Of a DNA stretch of 64,000 nt, positions 7,551-15,435 are shown in pieces. The position numbers and the translations under genes were made by a program. Below the pieces are notes generated by a model that worked only from the letters and a program-made list of their open reading frames with translations, did not search any database and was not told the DNA's origin. Numbering within the stretch: position 1 is the stretch's first letter; each line of letters begins with the position of its first letter. Origin of the DNA: OMPR01 sp965183835 (GTDB lineage Bacteria > Pseudomonadota > Alphaproteobacteria > Rhodobacterales > Rhodobacteraceae); NCBI GenBank assembly GCA_965183835.1, contig CBCYME010000005.1, forward strand, positions 1 through 64,000, read 5' to 3'.

Positions 7551-9728
7551 ATGCGCCTCTTGATTGCAATCGGATGTATCGCGGCTTTGTTGAGTGGGGC
7601 CAGCCATGCTGAGCAGGTCTATACAACAGCCCCCCATGATCCAACCCAGGCCCCGGTCTTACGGCCTTTACCGCCGCCGTCGTTGAATTTTTACGGGGCA
7701 CCGGGTTTGATTGACATGCCGTCGGGTGAGATGATGCCTGAAGGACAATTCTCACAGACGATATCCTATTTTGGCGGGCAGGGCCGGATCAACCTGGCGT
7801 TTCAACCCACGGAATGGCTCTCGGCGACCTTTCGATATATTGGTATCCGGGATCTGAACCTATTCGGGTTTTCCACTTATTATGACCGGGGTTTTGATGT
7901 TCGGTTTCGCCTGTTCAAGGAAAAGCGGCGCTTTCCTTCTATCGTTGTTGGGTTGCAGGATTTCGCGGGTACCGGTGTTTATGCCGGGGAATACATCGTT
8001 GCTACAAAGACATTTGAAACCCCTCCTGTCTTGGGATCACGTCTTCCTGGTCGGCTAAAACTAACCGGCGGTCTTGGCTGGGGACGTCTGGGGACGCATG
8101 GCGGGTTTGGTGGCATTGGAACGCGCCCGAATTTTGTCGGGGGTGATACCGGGGGCGAGCTGTCTTATGACCAGTGGTTCCGGGGCCCCATAGCCCCCTT
8201 TGGCGGGATTGAATGGCTGGCCACAGATAAGCTTGGGTTCAAGCTGGAATACTCTTCGGATGCCTATGAACTGGAAACCCAAAGCAGTTCGGTGTTTGAA
8301 CGGAAATCCTCGTTTAACTTCGGGGTCGAATATCAGGCTACCCCGCGCACCCGGGTCGGGGCGTATTATCTGTATGGATCTGAGTTTGGGATCAGCGCGC
8401 AGATTCAGCTGAGCCCCTATTTCCCGCAGGCGGAACCAGTCACACCTGCCCCCTATCCGGTACAGGCACGCCCGAGCCGCAACACAAACCCTGAAGCCTG
8501 GGCAACGACCTGGACGGCAAGCGCAGGCGCGCCAGCAACGCTGCGTGATGAGTTGGCTCCGGTATTGGAAAACGATGGCCTGTTGCTCGAAGCGCTGGAC
8601 GTCAGCGCCCACAGCGCCGAATTGCGGTTCCGCAATCAGCGATATCGTTCGAATGCTGTTGCCGTCGGGCGCGCGGCACGCTGGATGGCGCGGATTCTGC
8701 CCGCCTCGATCGAAACTTTCAGGCTGGTGCCTGTGGTTCGGAGCATGCCCCTGTCAACGGTTGTGATCCGGCGATCAGATCTTGAAGCACTGGAACACAC
8801 GCCCAACAACAGTCAGGCGCTGCTGGCAGTGGCGGGCTTTGAAGATGCAAAGCCTCTGTCCTCACGCGCTGTCGAGGGCAAGGATCTCTATCCTGACTTC
8901 AGCTGGTCGGTATCCCCTTATTTCACACCAGGTTATTTTGATCCGGATCAACCCTTTCGGATTGATGCCGGGGTCGAGGTCGGTGGAACCTATCAACCGG
9001 CCCCGGGCTGGGTGCTCTCTGGCAGGGTACGGCAACGCATTGCCGGCAACTTGGCCGATGGGCGTCTAGCACCGTCCAACTTGCCACCTGTGCGGACAGA
9101 TCAGGTGCTGTATGCCCAGTATGATACGACTTTGAACCAACTCTATCTTGCGCGTTACTGGCGCCCGGGGCGGGATCTCTATGCCCGGGTGACGGGGGGA
9201 TATTTCGAATATGGCTATGGCGGTCTGTCGACCGAGGTGTTGTGGAAACCTGTCAGCAGCCAGTTGGCGTTAGGGGTTGAGGCAAACTATGCGATCAAAC
9301 GGGATTATGACCAGCGCCTTGGGTTCCAGGATTACAAGGTCTTCACAGGCCATGCCTCGGCCTATCTGGATATGAACAACGGCTTCACCGCACAGGTGGA
9401 TATGGGGCGTTATCTGGCTGGCGATTATGGGGCCACAGTGTCGTTGGACCGGGTCTTTAACAATGGCTGGTCTGTGGGGGGATTCTTTACTCTGACCAAC
9501 GTGTCTGCCGAGGATTTTGGCGAGGGTTCCTTTGACAAGGGCATTCGCTTTTCCATTCCGGTGCGCTGGTTCTTGGGCAAGCCTAGCCGTAAATCGATGG
9601 GTACGGTTATTCGCCCGATCCAGAGAGATGGCGGCGCGCGTGTGAGTGTACCGGGGCGCCTGTATGGGCCGGTTCGAAATGCGCACCGCAAAGCGCTGAG
9701 CGATCAATGGACGAGGTTCTGGGAATGA
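7551..9728 (+). CDS. yjbH: YjbH-family outer-membrane exopolysaccharide protein (GfcD-like)
   Basis: A 725-residue protein with a cleavable signal peptide (MRLLIAIGCIAALLSGASHA). It continues with NFYGAPGLIDMPSGEMMPEGQ, a clear YjbH/GfcD signature, and then many alternating beta-strand stretches (for example FNFGVEYQATPRTRVGAYYLYG), as expected for an outer-membrane beta-barrel. The carboxy end includes GNLADGRLAPSNLPPVRTD and a final barrel segment. The start at 7551 follows an AGGAAC site; the earlier in-frame codon at 7527 would extend beyond the signal peptide. It overlaps yjbF by ATGA. In E. coli the yjbEFGH operon affects extracellular polysaccharide. The export function here is inferred. 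Confidence 0.88.
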   Translation: MRLLIAIGCIAALLSGASHAEQVYTTAPHDPTQAPVLRPLPPPSLNFYGAPGLIDMPSGEMMPEGQFSQTISYFGGQGRINLAFQPTEWLSATFRYIGIRDLNLFGFSTYYDRGFDVRFRLFKEKRRFPSIVVGLQDFAGTGVYAGEYIVATKTFETPPVLGSRLPGRLKLTGGLGWGRLGTHGGFGGIGTRPNFVGGDTGGELSYDQWFRGPIAPFGGIEWLATDKLGFKLEYSSDAYELETQSSSVFERKSSFNFGVEYQATPRTRVGAYYLYGSEFGISAQIQLSPYFPQAEPVTPAPYPVQARPSRNTNPEAWATTWTASAGAPATLRDELAPVLENDGLLLEALDVSAHSAELRFRNQRYRSNAVAVGRAARWMARILPASIETFRLVPVVRSMPLSTVVIRRSDLEALEHTPNNSQALLAVAGFEDAKPLSSRAVEGKDLYPDFSWSVSPYFTPGYFDPDQPFRIDAGVEVGGTYQPAPGWVLSGRVRQRIAGNLADGRLAPSNLPPVRTDQVLYAQYDTTLNQLYLARYWRPGRDLYARVTGGYFEYGYGGLSTEVLWKPVSSQLALGVEANYAIKRDYDQRLGFQDYKVFTGHASAYLDMNNGFTAQVDMGRYLAGDYGATVSLDRVFNNGWSVGGFFTLTNVSAEDFGEGSFDKGIRFSIPVRWFLGKPSRKSMGTVIRPIQRDGGARVSVPGRLYGPVRNAHRKALSDQWTRFWE

Positions 9729-10405
9729 CGCGGCAGATGTGGAAATGGGCATTGGTACCCATGCTGGTGCTGATGGGATGTGCTGGCGGCAACGAAGTTG
9801 CGCCTCTGCAGGTCGAGTTGTTTCGCGCCGGGCAAGAGACGGTTGCGGCCAAGCGCGCTGAAAAAACTGCCAAGCCTGCGACTTTGAACCGGGCTCAGAT
9901 TGAATCTCTGAATTTGACGATCATGGACGTTTCAATCGAAGACCGTGATATCGTGGGCTATGTCACTCTGAACGCAGAGCAGAATGATACCCTGCCCGGA
10001 CGTGTCAATGTCTGGCGTACGGCAGATAATATCAGTCTGAGCATGCGCAATGGCGTATTGATTTCCACTCATGGATTTGGTGGCGACCTTCAATCCAGCT
10101 CAGTACAGGTTTCGAATTCGCGGCTGGGGCCGTCCCAAGGAGAGATGGTTCATGTGATTCGCGGTTTGGATGATCGCGAAGTCCGTTTTGCATTTGGATG
10201 TGATGTTGTGGACCTGGGTATTGAGACCATTGAAGTGCTTGAATACAAGTATGCGACACGCCATTTGCAGCAACAATGCGCCGCCAACAGCGGACAGGTG
10301 GTTAATGACTATTGGATCGGCACAAATGGTGGTATAATCTGGCAGTCTCGGCAATGGGCTGGGCCTTTTGTCGGATACCTGCGTTTTCGACGCTTAACCA
10401 AGTAA
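9725..10405 (+). CDS. yjbF: YjbF-family lipoprotein (GfcB-like)
   Basis: A 226-residue protein with a lipoprotein signal ending in LVLMGC, placing the lipidated cysteine near residue 20. Its conserved core resembles the YjbF/GfcB family: a THGFGGDLQSS segment near residue 118 and a carboxy-terminal IGTNGGIIWQSRQWAGPFVGY stretch. The start overlaps the yjbH stop (ATGA), so the two are co-translated. The E. coli operon also holds GfcC/YjbG between these two, but no such gene is seen here. Confidence 0.85.
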   Translation: MTRQMWKWALVPMLVLMGCAGGNEVAPLQVELFRAGQETVAAKRAEKTAKPATLNRAQIESLNLTIMDVSIEDRDIVGYVTLNAEQNDTLPGRVNVWRTADNISLSMRNGVLISTHGFGGDLQSSSVQVSNSRLGPSQGEMVHVIRGLDDREVRFAFGCDVVDLGIETIEVLEYKYATRHLQQQCAANSGQVVNDYWIGTNGGIIWQSRQWAGPFVGYLRFRRLTK

Positions 10406-10516
10406 GAATGTTCTTTTCAGCCCGTTGCTTTGAAGGCTGATACCTTATAGACTAAGTTGAAAGTAGATATGCTTTAGGCTACTCTTCGACTAAGTTCAGC
10501 CAAAAGGGGTTTGATT

Positions 10517-10879
10517 ATGAAAAATGTAATTACCGCATGCGTCAGCGCTGCAATGCTCGTGTCCTCGACAACGTTTGCTTTCTCGGCACAAGATGAGAAA
10601 GCAATGAGCGATGCGCGCGACAGACAGATCTGTGAAAAATACGGCAAAGACAATAACAAAACCTTGAGTGTTTTGGTAAGTGCCGAATACAAGATTCACA
10701 ACGGCGTAAACACACTTTACGTTCAATGTTCGGATGATGATGCAGCACTTCTGCCAGGTCTGGGCGGAACTGGTGCGGCAGTTGCAGCCAGTGCTGGTGT
10801 TCTCTTGCTGGCAGCGGTGTTGGGCGACGATGACGAAACCGTCACCACCACCACCACCACGACAGCTAGTGGTTCCTGA
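10517..10879 (+). CDS. Small exported protein with YjbE-like Thr tail
   Basis: A 120-residue protein with a signal peptide (MKNVITACVSAAMLVSSTTFAFSA). It has two cysteines, in QICEKYG and VQCSDDD. A Gly/Ala-rich hydrophobic stretch, GTGAAVAASAGVLLLAAVLG, is followed by acidic residues and a run of seven threonines ending in ASGS. E. coli YjbE ends similarly (Gly/Ala stretch, acidic or Gly residues, poly-Thr), and both sit beside yjbF/yjbH. The ATG at 10517 has an AAGGGG site eight bases upstream; an in-frame TTG at 10511 is less likely. It is longer than YjbE (about 80 residues). Homology is inferred from tail and context only. Confidence 0.65.
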   Translation: MKNVITACVSAAMLVSSTTFAFSAQDEKAMSDARDRQICEKYGKDNNKTLSVLVSAEYKIHNGVNTLYVQCSDDDAALLPGLGGTGAAVAASAGVLLLAAVLGDDDETVTTTTTTTASGS

Positions 10880-10914
10880 TCACTTGAGTGATCTTGATGT
10901 GACGTGAGAATAGG

Positions 10915-10943
10915 GAGCAGGCCATGACGGCCTGCTCTTTTTT
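10915..10943 (+). terminator. Rho-independent terminator after the yjb set
   Basis: Perfect 9-bp stem GAGCAGGCC / GGCCTGCTC with a 5-base loop (ATGAC), followed by TTTTTT. It ends the yjbH-yjbF-yjbE-like transcript. Confidence 0.9.
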
Positions 10944-11000
10944 ATCTTGTGGTCTGGTATGTCGCCATAGCCGCAGTTGATTTTGAGACTAGAACCATAA

Positions 11001-11373
11001 TTTATCCTGTCTGGTGGCTCGGGCACGCGCCTGTAGTCGCTTTCTCGCAAGAGCTATCCGAAACAGTTTGTGCTTTTGGTGGGTGATCGGTTCCAGGTCA
11101 AGCGCATCCATGTGCACCCTGGCGCTGCGCTGAGCTTGCAATCGCACCATCACCGCTCCGAGCATTGGATCGTGGTCGAAGGCTCTGCCAATCACCGTCG
11201 ATGACGAAGTCAAGCTGGTGACCGAAAATCAGTCTGTCTATATCCCGCTGGGTGCAGTGCACCGGATGGAGAACCCCGGCAAGGTACCGATGGTTCTGAT
11301 CGAAGTGCAAACCGGCAGCTATTTGGGCGAGGATGACATTATCCGCTACGAGGACGTCTACGGCCGCAGGTGA
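11001..11373 (+). pseudogene. manC: Degenerate mannose-1-phosphate guanylyltransferase/isomerase remnant
   Basis: Both ends of a ManC-type bifunctional enzyme are recognisable but the middle is gone. From 11004 the frame reads ILSGGSGTRL, a stop (TAG where the family has Trp), then SLSRKSYPKQFVLLVG, which is the nucleotidyltransferase signature. It runs directly into DRFQVKRIHVHPGAALSLQ, the cupin domain normally more than 300 residues later. Near 11192 an extra base shifts the frame. The tail then continues as VTVDDEVKLV through GSYLGEDDIIRYEDVYGRR to a stop at 11371-11373. Three lesions (internal deletion, nonsense codon, +1 frameshift) make it non-functional, so GDP-mannose for the gmd/fcl pathway must come from elsewhere. 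Confidence 0.85.
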
Positions 11374-11432
11374 ACGGAACGGCACCCATCAGGGTGCTTT
11401 GCTCTTCATCTGCGCGCACAAGATGCTCAGGT

Positions 11433-13628
11433 TCAGAACAGGAAGTTATCCGTATCCAGATCTTCACGGGCCACTCCCACCAGGGTCAGGGTATTGCCCA
11501 GGCCGTCATTGATCAGAGTATTACCTCCGCCCTCGGACAGGTGGTTGGCCTGCAAATCCGAGACAGAGGTGATCGTGTCCACAGCTGACAGGTCGATCCT
11601 GTCTTCGGCCGTCGAGAAGAATTCGGCCCGGTCCGCTCCGGTCGAGAAGATGATGACGTCGGCGCCCGCCCCGGCATAGATCAGGTCATCTCCGGCCCCG
11701 CCGTCTATGTTGTCATCGCCTGATGCACCATAGAGCGTGTCGTTGCCGTCATTGCCAAAGAGCGTGTCGTTGCCCGCGCCGCCAAAGACCTGATCATCCC
11801 CGGCCCCGCCCAAGGCCCGATCATCACCATTGCCCGCGCCGACCTGATCATTGTCATCGCCCCCATCCAATGTGTCGTTGCCATCCGCGCCCCAGAGTTC
11901 GTCTGCGCCGCTCTCGCCCGAGAGGTTGTCATTGCCAACCGCGCCGCCCAGGGTATCGGCGCCCGCGCCACCCCAGGCCCTGTCATTGCCAATTGCGCCC
12001 CAAAGTTCATCATTGCCTTCGCCGCCCAGCAGGCTGTCGTCGCCCGCGGCGCCGCCAAGCGTGTCATTGCCTTCACCGCCATGAGCGGTGTCATTGCCGG
12101 CTGCCGTGAACACGGCGTCCTGGCCTGCGCCGCCTTCGAGACTGTCATTGCCAAGCCCGGCGCCCAGCAGGTCGTCGCCCGCACCGCCCAACAGGGTGTC
12201 ATTGCCGGCCGCGCCATAGAGCGTGTCATTGCCGCCCATGCCATCCAAGCTGTCATTGCCATTTGCCGCCATGATCAGGTTGCTGACTGCATTTCCGGTC
12301 ACCGTGTCATGGCCCCCGCCTGCGACCAGGTTTTCGATGACAGTGCCACGGGCGATACCGACATTGCCGATCATGCCATTGATGTCGGAATACCCTGTGT
12401 CCCGCAGGTCGATGCGATCGTTTGTGGTCGAGGTCGCAAGGTTCAGCGTGTCGATCCCGTCCCGGTCATAGATCGTGACCGCCACCGGATCGCCGGTGGT
12501 GTTGGGGATGCTGCGCCCCGACAGGGCCTGGTTCAAGATCCCCTGATAGCCACTGGCGGTGCCGGTGTTGCCCCAGACCGTGTTGCCGGTGGTTGCCGAG
12601 GTGCTGCCCGGCGCGCCATAGAGGATCTGGATCGCCGCGATATCCGACATCATAGCAGTCAGCGGAATCGCGCGGGTTGCATTGATCGTCGAGTTTTCGT
12701 TCTGATTAAAATAAGACATCACCGACAGCTGCCAGCTGTCATTGGCAAAGGTCTCGTCCTGACCATAGTGGGCGTTGCCGTTGTATTGCCCCTGGTGTCC
12801 CAGGCCCAAGGCGTGGCCCACTTCGTGGATATAGATCAGAGCGGCATATTGATCGCGATTGGCCCCGCCATGGGTCGCCAGCCAATTGGTCGATACATTC
12901 ACGATCGAGTTGTGAATGGTCTGCCCCAAAAAGCTCATATTGGTAGAGGCGCCTGACTGGTTATCATCAAAGGTGATATTGGCCGACCCGCTGGTTTCGA
13001 CAAATTCGATGTTGGCCACGGATTCCCACACCTCAAAGGCCCAGCGGGCCAGCACCTGACCTTCATAGGTCAGCGCGTTGATGTTGACGGTGATCTGATT
13101 GCTCTGGCTGGTGTTAAAGCTGCGCTGCGTACCGCCCCAGTATCCTTCGGTCAGGAACTGCGCGGTCTGGTCCAGACTGCCCACCTCGGCCGGTACCGTC
13201 TCGCCAAACGAGATGGTATAGCTGCCGTCGGTGCGGTTGGCATAAGATTCCGCTTCGATGTAATAGGTCCCCGAGTTTGAGGCGGTGAATCGTAGCGCGG
13301 AATCCAATCCGGTACCGCCATCATCGTTTGCGGCAACTTCGCGTCCGCTGGCATCAAACAGCTGCAGATAGGGGTCGCCCAGGGTGCCGCCGCCGCCAGC
13401 CCCGGACAGGCCGATGGTATAGGTGGTGCCCGCAGTCAGGGTGACGCGCACCCAATCACTGTCGGCTGCAGGGCTTAGCGCGCCACTGAACGTTTCGTTC
13501 AGAGACAGGGAATAGCTGGTCGAGTTGTTGCCCGCCGCATCGTTGATTTCGGTGACCGAGGCTTGCTGGTCACCGGCAAAGATACATTCAGGATTGAATG
13601 TCGGAAGTTGGTTGCACAGGCCACACAT
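11433..13628 (-). CDS. Secreted serralysin-like M10 metalloprotease with RTX repeats
   Basis: A 731-residue protein. Residues 35-130 look like a bacterial pre-peptidase C-terminal (PPC) domain placed amino-terminally (AADSDWVRVTLTAGTTYTIGL). The catalytic domain carries HEVGHALGLGH near residue 268, the zinc-binding HExxHxxGxxH motif, and SVMSYF as the Met-turn. From about residue 450 to 660 there are many GGxGNDxLxG calcium-binding repeats, ending in a hydrophobic DLDTDNFLF tail. There is no Sec signal peptide, as expected for type I secretion, which needs an ABC exporter not found here. Its promoter is presumably in the 133 bp before IS copy A. It could degrade host or matrix proteins. Confidence 0.92.
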   Translation of the reverse strand: MCGLCNQLPTFNPECIFAGDQQASVTEINDAAGNNSTSYSLSLNETFSGALSPAADSDWVRVTLTAGTTYTIGLSGAGGGGTLGDPYLQLFDASGREVAANDDGGTGLDSALRFTASNSGTYYIEAESYANRTDGSYTISFGETVPAEVGSLDQTAQFLTEGYWGGTQRSFNTSQSNQITVNINALTYEGQVLARWAFEVWESVANIEFVETSGSANITFDDNQSGASTNMSFLGQTIHNSIVNVSTNWLATHGGANRDQYAALIYIHEVGHALGLGHQGQYNGNAHYGQDETFANDSWQLSVMSYFNQNENSTINATRAIPLTAMMSDIAAIQILYGAPGSTSATTGNTVWGNTGTASGYQGILNQALSGRSIPNTTGDPVAVTIYDRDGIDTLNLATSTTNDRIDLRDTGYSDINGMIGNVGIARGTVIENLVAGGGHDTVTGNAVSNLIMAANGNDSLDGMGGNDTLYGAAGNDTLLGGAGDDLLGAGLGNDSLEGGAGQDAVFTAAGNDTAHGGEGNDTLGGAAGDDSLLGGEGNDELWGAIGNDRAWGGAGADTLGGAVGNDNLSGESGADELWGADGNDTLDGGDDNDQVGAGNGDDRALGGAGDDQVFGGAGNDTLFGNDGNDTLYGASGDDNIDGGAGDDLIYAGAGADVIIFSTGADRAEFFSTAEDRIDLSAVDTITSVSDLQANHLSEGGGNTLINDGLGNTLTLVGVAREDLDTDNFLF

Positions 13629-13822
13629 CGATACGCCTCATTCGACTCTTTTTGTTAGAGAGTTTTATGCCATAGGTTGTTTTGGTGTTCGAGATACAGC
13701 TCTGCTTTCTGTGTACCGCTTTATCCCCGGACATGTTTATCTAGGACAGTTGCGGCAAAATAGAGGTGGTCCTAGTTTTTCGACCACTTTGCAGCCCTGT
13801 TAAGGTGGATCAGGGTTTCATT

Positions 13823-14653
13823 TCAGGCTGCCATTCTCATAGGCTCTGTTTTGCTCGCATAGGCCTCGTCGGGGGTCAAGATGCCATGGGTCGAGTGCGG
13901 TCGTTCGGCATTGTAATAGGCCAGCCATTTTCCGATGCCGCAGCGGGCCTGTGACCCGGTCTCAAACCCGTGCAAATAGACACATTCGTACTTCAGGGAC
14001 CGCCAGAGACGCTCGATCATACGATTATCAATCCACCGCCCTTTGCCATCCATGCTGATCTTGATCTTCGCATCTCTCAGCACGTCGATCCAATCACCGC
14101 TGGTGAACTGTGATCCCTGGTCGGTGTTGAAGATCTCCGGCGTGCCATGTTTTGACAGCGCCTCTTTCAGTGCTTCGACGCAGAACGCGGTGTCCATGCT
14201 GTTGGAGAGCCGCCAAGCCAAAACCTTGCGGCTAAACCAGTCCATGATCGCCACGAGATAAAGGAAGCCGCGCTGCATCGGAATATAGGTGATATCTGCA
14301 CACCAGACCTGGTTTGGGCGGTCAATCACGACGTTCCGTAGCAAGTATGGCCAGATTTTATGCTGTGGGTGTTTCTTGCTGGTGTTCGGCTCTTGGTAGA
14401 TCGGCACCAACCGCATGAGGCGCATCAAACGGCGGACACGATGGCGCCCGCATGCGTGGCTATTGCGTTTCATGTGCCGGGCCATTTGACGTGATCCGTA
14501 CCACGGAGTCTCCAGGAATTGCTTGTCGATGATCGCCATAAACCGCAGGTTCTCGGCGCTCTCACCCTTCGGCTCATAGTACAAATTTGACCGCGCCAGG
14601 GTCAGTAGCGCACACTGGCGGCGGACGCTCAACTTATTATCCTTGCTCACCAT
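13823..14653 (-). CDS. IS3-family transposase OrfB (copy A)
   Basis: A 276-residue integrase-type (DDE) catalytic subunit. Motifs include WCADITYIPMQRGFLYLVAI with the first Asp, FNTDQGSQFTS with the second Asp, and an ERLWRSLKYE segment with the catalytic Glu. It lies in the -1 frame relative to orfA and overlaps it by a few bases at the A6 run, so it is probably made mainly as an OrfAB fusion. This copy appears intact. Confidence 0.93.
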   Translation of the reverse strand: MVSKDNKLSVRRQCALLTLARSNLYYEPKGESAENLRFMAIIDKQFLETPWYGSRQMARHMKRNSHACGRHRVRRLMRLMRLVPIYQEPNTSKKHPQHKIWPYLLRNVVIDRPNQVWCADITYIPMQRGFLYLVAIMDWFSRKVLAWRLSNSMDTAFCVEALKEALSKHGTPEIFNTDQGSQFTSGDWIDVLRDAKIKISMDGKGRWIDNRMIERLWRSLKYECVYLHGFETGSQARCGIGKWLAYYNAERPHSTHGILTPDEAYASKTEPMRMAA

Positions 14654-14955
14654 TTTTTGCCTCGCGTCCCGAGCAACTGGTGCGAGGCATTGGCCAAAAA
14701 ATCCCGTTCCACCACAAGCTGACCAATCTTGGAATGCAGCTTGTCGAGTTCCGCCGCACTTACCTGCTCCGGGGCGGCACCTCGGCGCGCAAAAGCTGTC
14801 GCCATGTTCTCTATCGCCGCGCGCTTCCAAGTGCCGATTTGTGTCGGATGAACATCGTACTTCTTGGACAGCTCAGCCAGCGTCAGCTCCTCGCGGATCG
14901 CTTCAAGCGCAACCTTGGCCTTGAACTCAGGCGAATGGTTCTTTCGTTTCTTCAT
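14647..14955 (-). CDS. IS3-family transposase OrfA (copy A)
   Basis: A 102-residue helix-turn-helix protein (MKKRKNHSPEFKAKVALEAI, then ELSKKYDVHPTQIGTWKRAA) that binds the IS ends. The carboxy part contains a leucine-zipper-like stretch (LDKLHSKIGQLVVERDFL). An A6 run near the end, GGCAAAAAATGG, precedes the stop and is a plausible -1 frameshift site for making the OrfAB transposase. Confidence 0.93.
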   Translation of the reverse strand: MKKRKNHSPEFKAKVALEAIREELTLAELSKKYDVHPTQIGTWKRAAIENMATAFARRGAAPEQVSAAELDKLHSKIGQLVVERDFLANASHQLLGTRGKKW

Positions 14956-15021
14956 TCCGGATCACTTCTCTCATCATGCGATCCACCTTAACAACTGGTC
15001 CGAAATTCCGCGACCACCTCT

Positions 15022-15435
15022 CCCTTCTACCGATACTTCCCAACAGATCGCATCAAACAACTACGCGCAGACCATGCCGAAGCCCACCAAACGTAGTTAA
15101 ATCCTGTGGTGGGTTACGTACCTTTGTTGGGATGGACCCGTGGTTGGAATAATGGATCAGGCGAGGAGGGGCACTTTGGGGTGAAGCTTTCATTGTCTTG
15201 GCCACCGAAGCAGGAAAACTAATTTGCCCAGATGCCGCCGCGTGAACGTGGCAAGAAATAGGGGTGATTACTTCACACCGCGCCGCCGCAATATGTGCAC
15301 CTTAATAGCCTTCCAAAAACGGTGGTTTTTGGAGTGATCAAAAACAAAAAAGCGCAACGGCGAAATTATCGTAAATGAGTACGTTTCTGCCGTCGTTGCG
15401 CCAAAAACGGCGTGTATAAACCGACCCTGCATGGC
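15022..15435. other. Gap between IS copy A and the FkbH cassette
   Basis: No complete gene. The first 75 bases can be read on the plus strand as the end of a protein (YFPTDRIKQLRADHAEAHQT then stop at 15094), perhaps a gene cut by the IS. Near 15311-15333 there is a TCCAAAAAC/GTTTTTGGA hairpin. The rest shows no coding or RNA signal. Confidence 0.4.
15346..15402 (-). terminator. Probable terminator of the FkbH cassette
   Basis: On the minus strand GGCGCAACGACGGCA pairs with CGCCGTTGCGC across a loop of about 25 bases, and the second arm is followed by TTTTTTG. It lies 34 bp beyond the fkbH-like stop. The long loop makes it atypical. Confidence 0.55.

Larger units (their letters stand above)
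13762..15021 (-). mobile_element. IS3-family insertion sequence, copy A
   Basis: A 1260-bp element whose ends share the inverted repeat AGAGGTGGTC ... GACCACCTCT. The same element occurs twice more on the opposite strand (42184-43443 and 45162-46421), each exactly 1260 bp, which fixes the boundaries. It carries overlapping orfA and orfB. No 3- or 4-bp target duplication flanks this copy (left ...AAAAT, right CCCTT...), so it may have been involved in a rearrangement. Confidence 0.93.

Noticed and set aside
11723..12956. Long plus-strand open frames opposite the RTX repeats of the M10 protease
   Set aside because: They are low-complexity (His/Arg/Pro or Ser/Pro rich) shadows of the GGxGNDxL repeats, with no ribosome sites or motifs. 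The same applies to 46437-47270.
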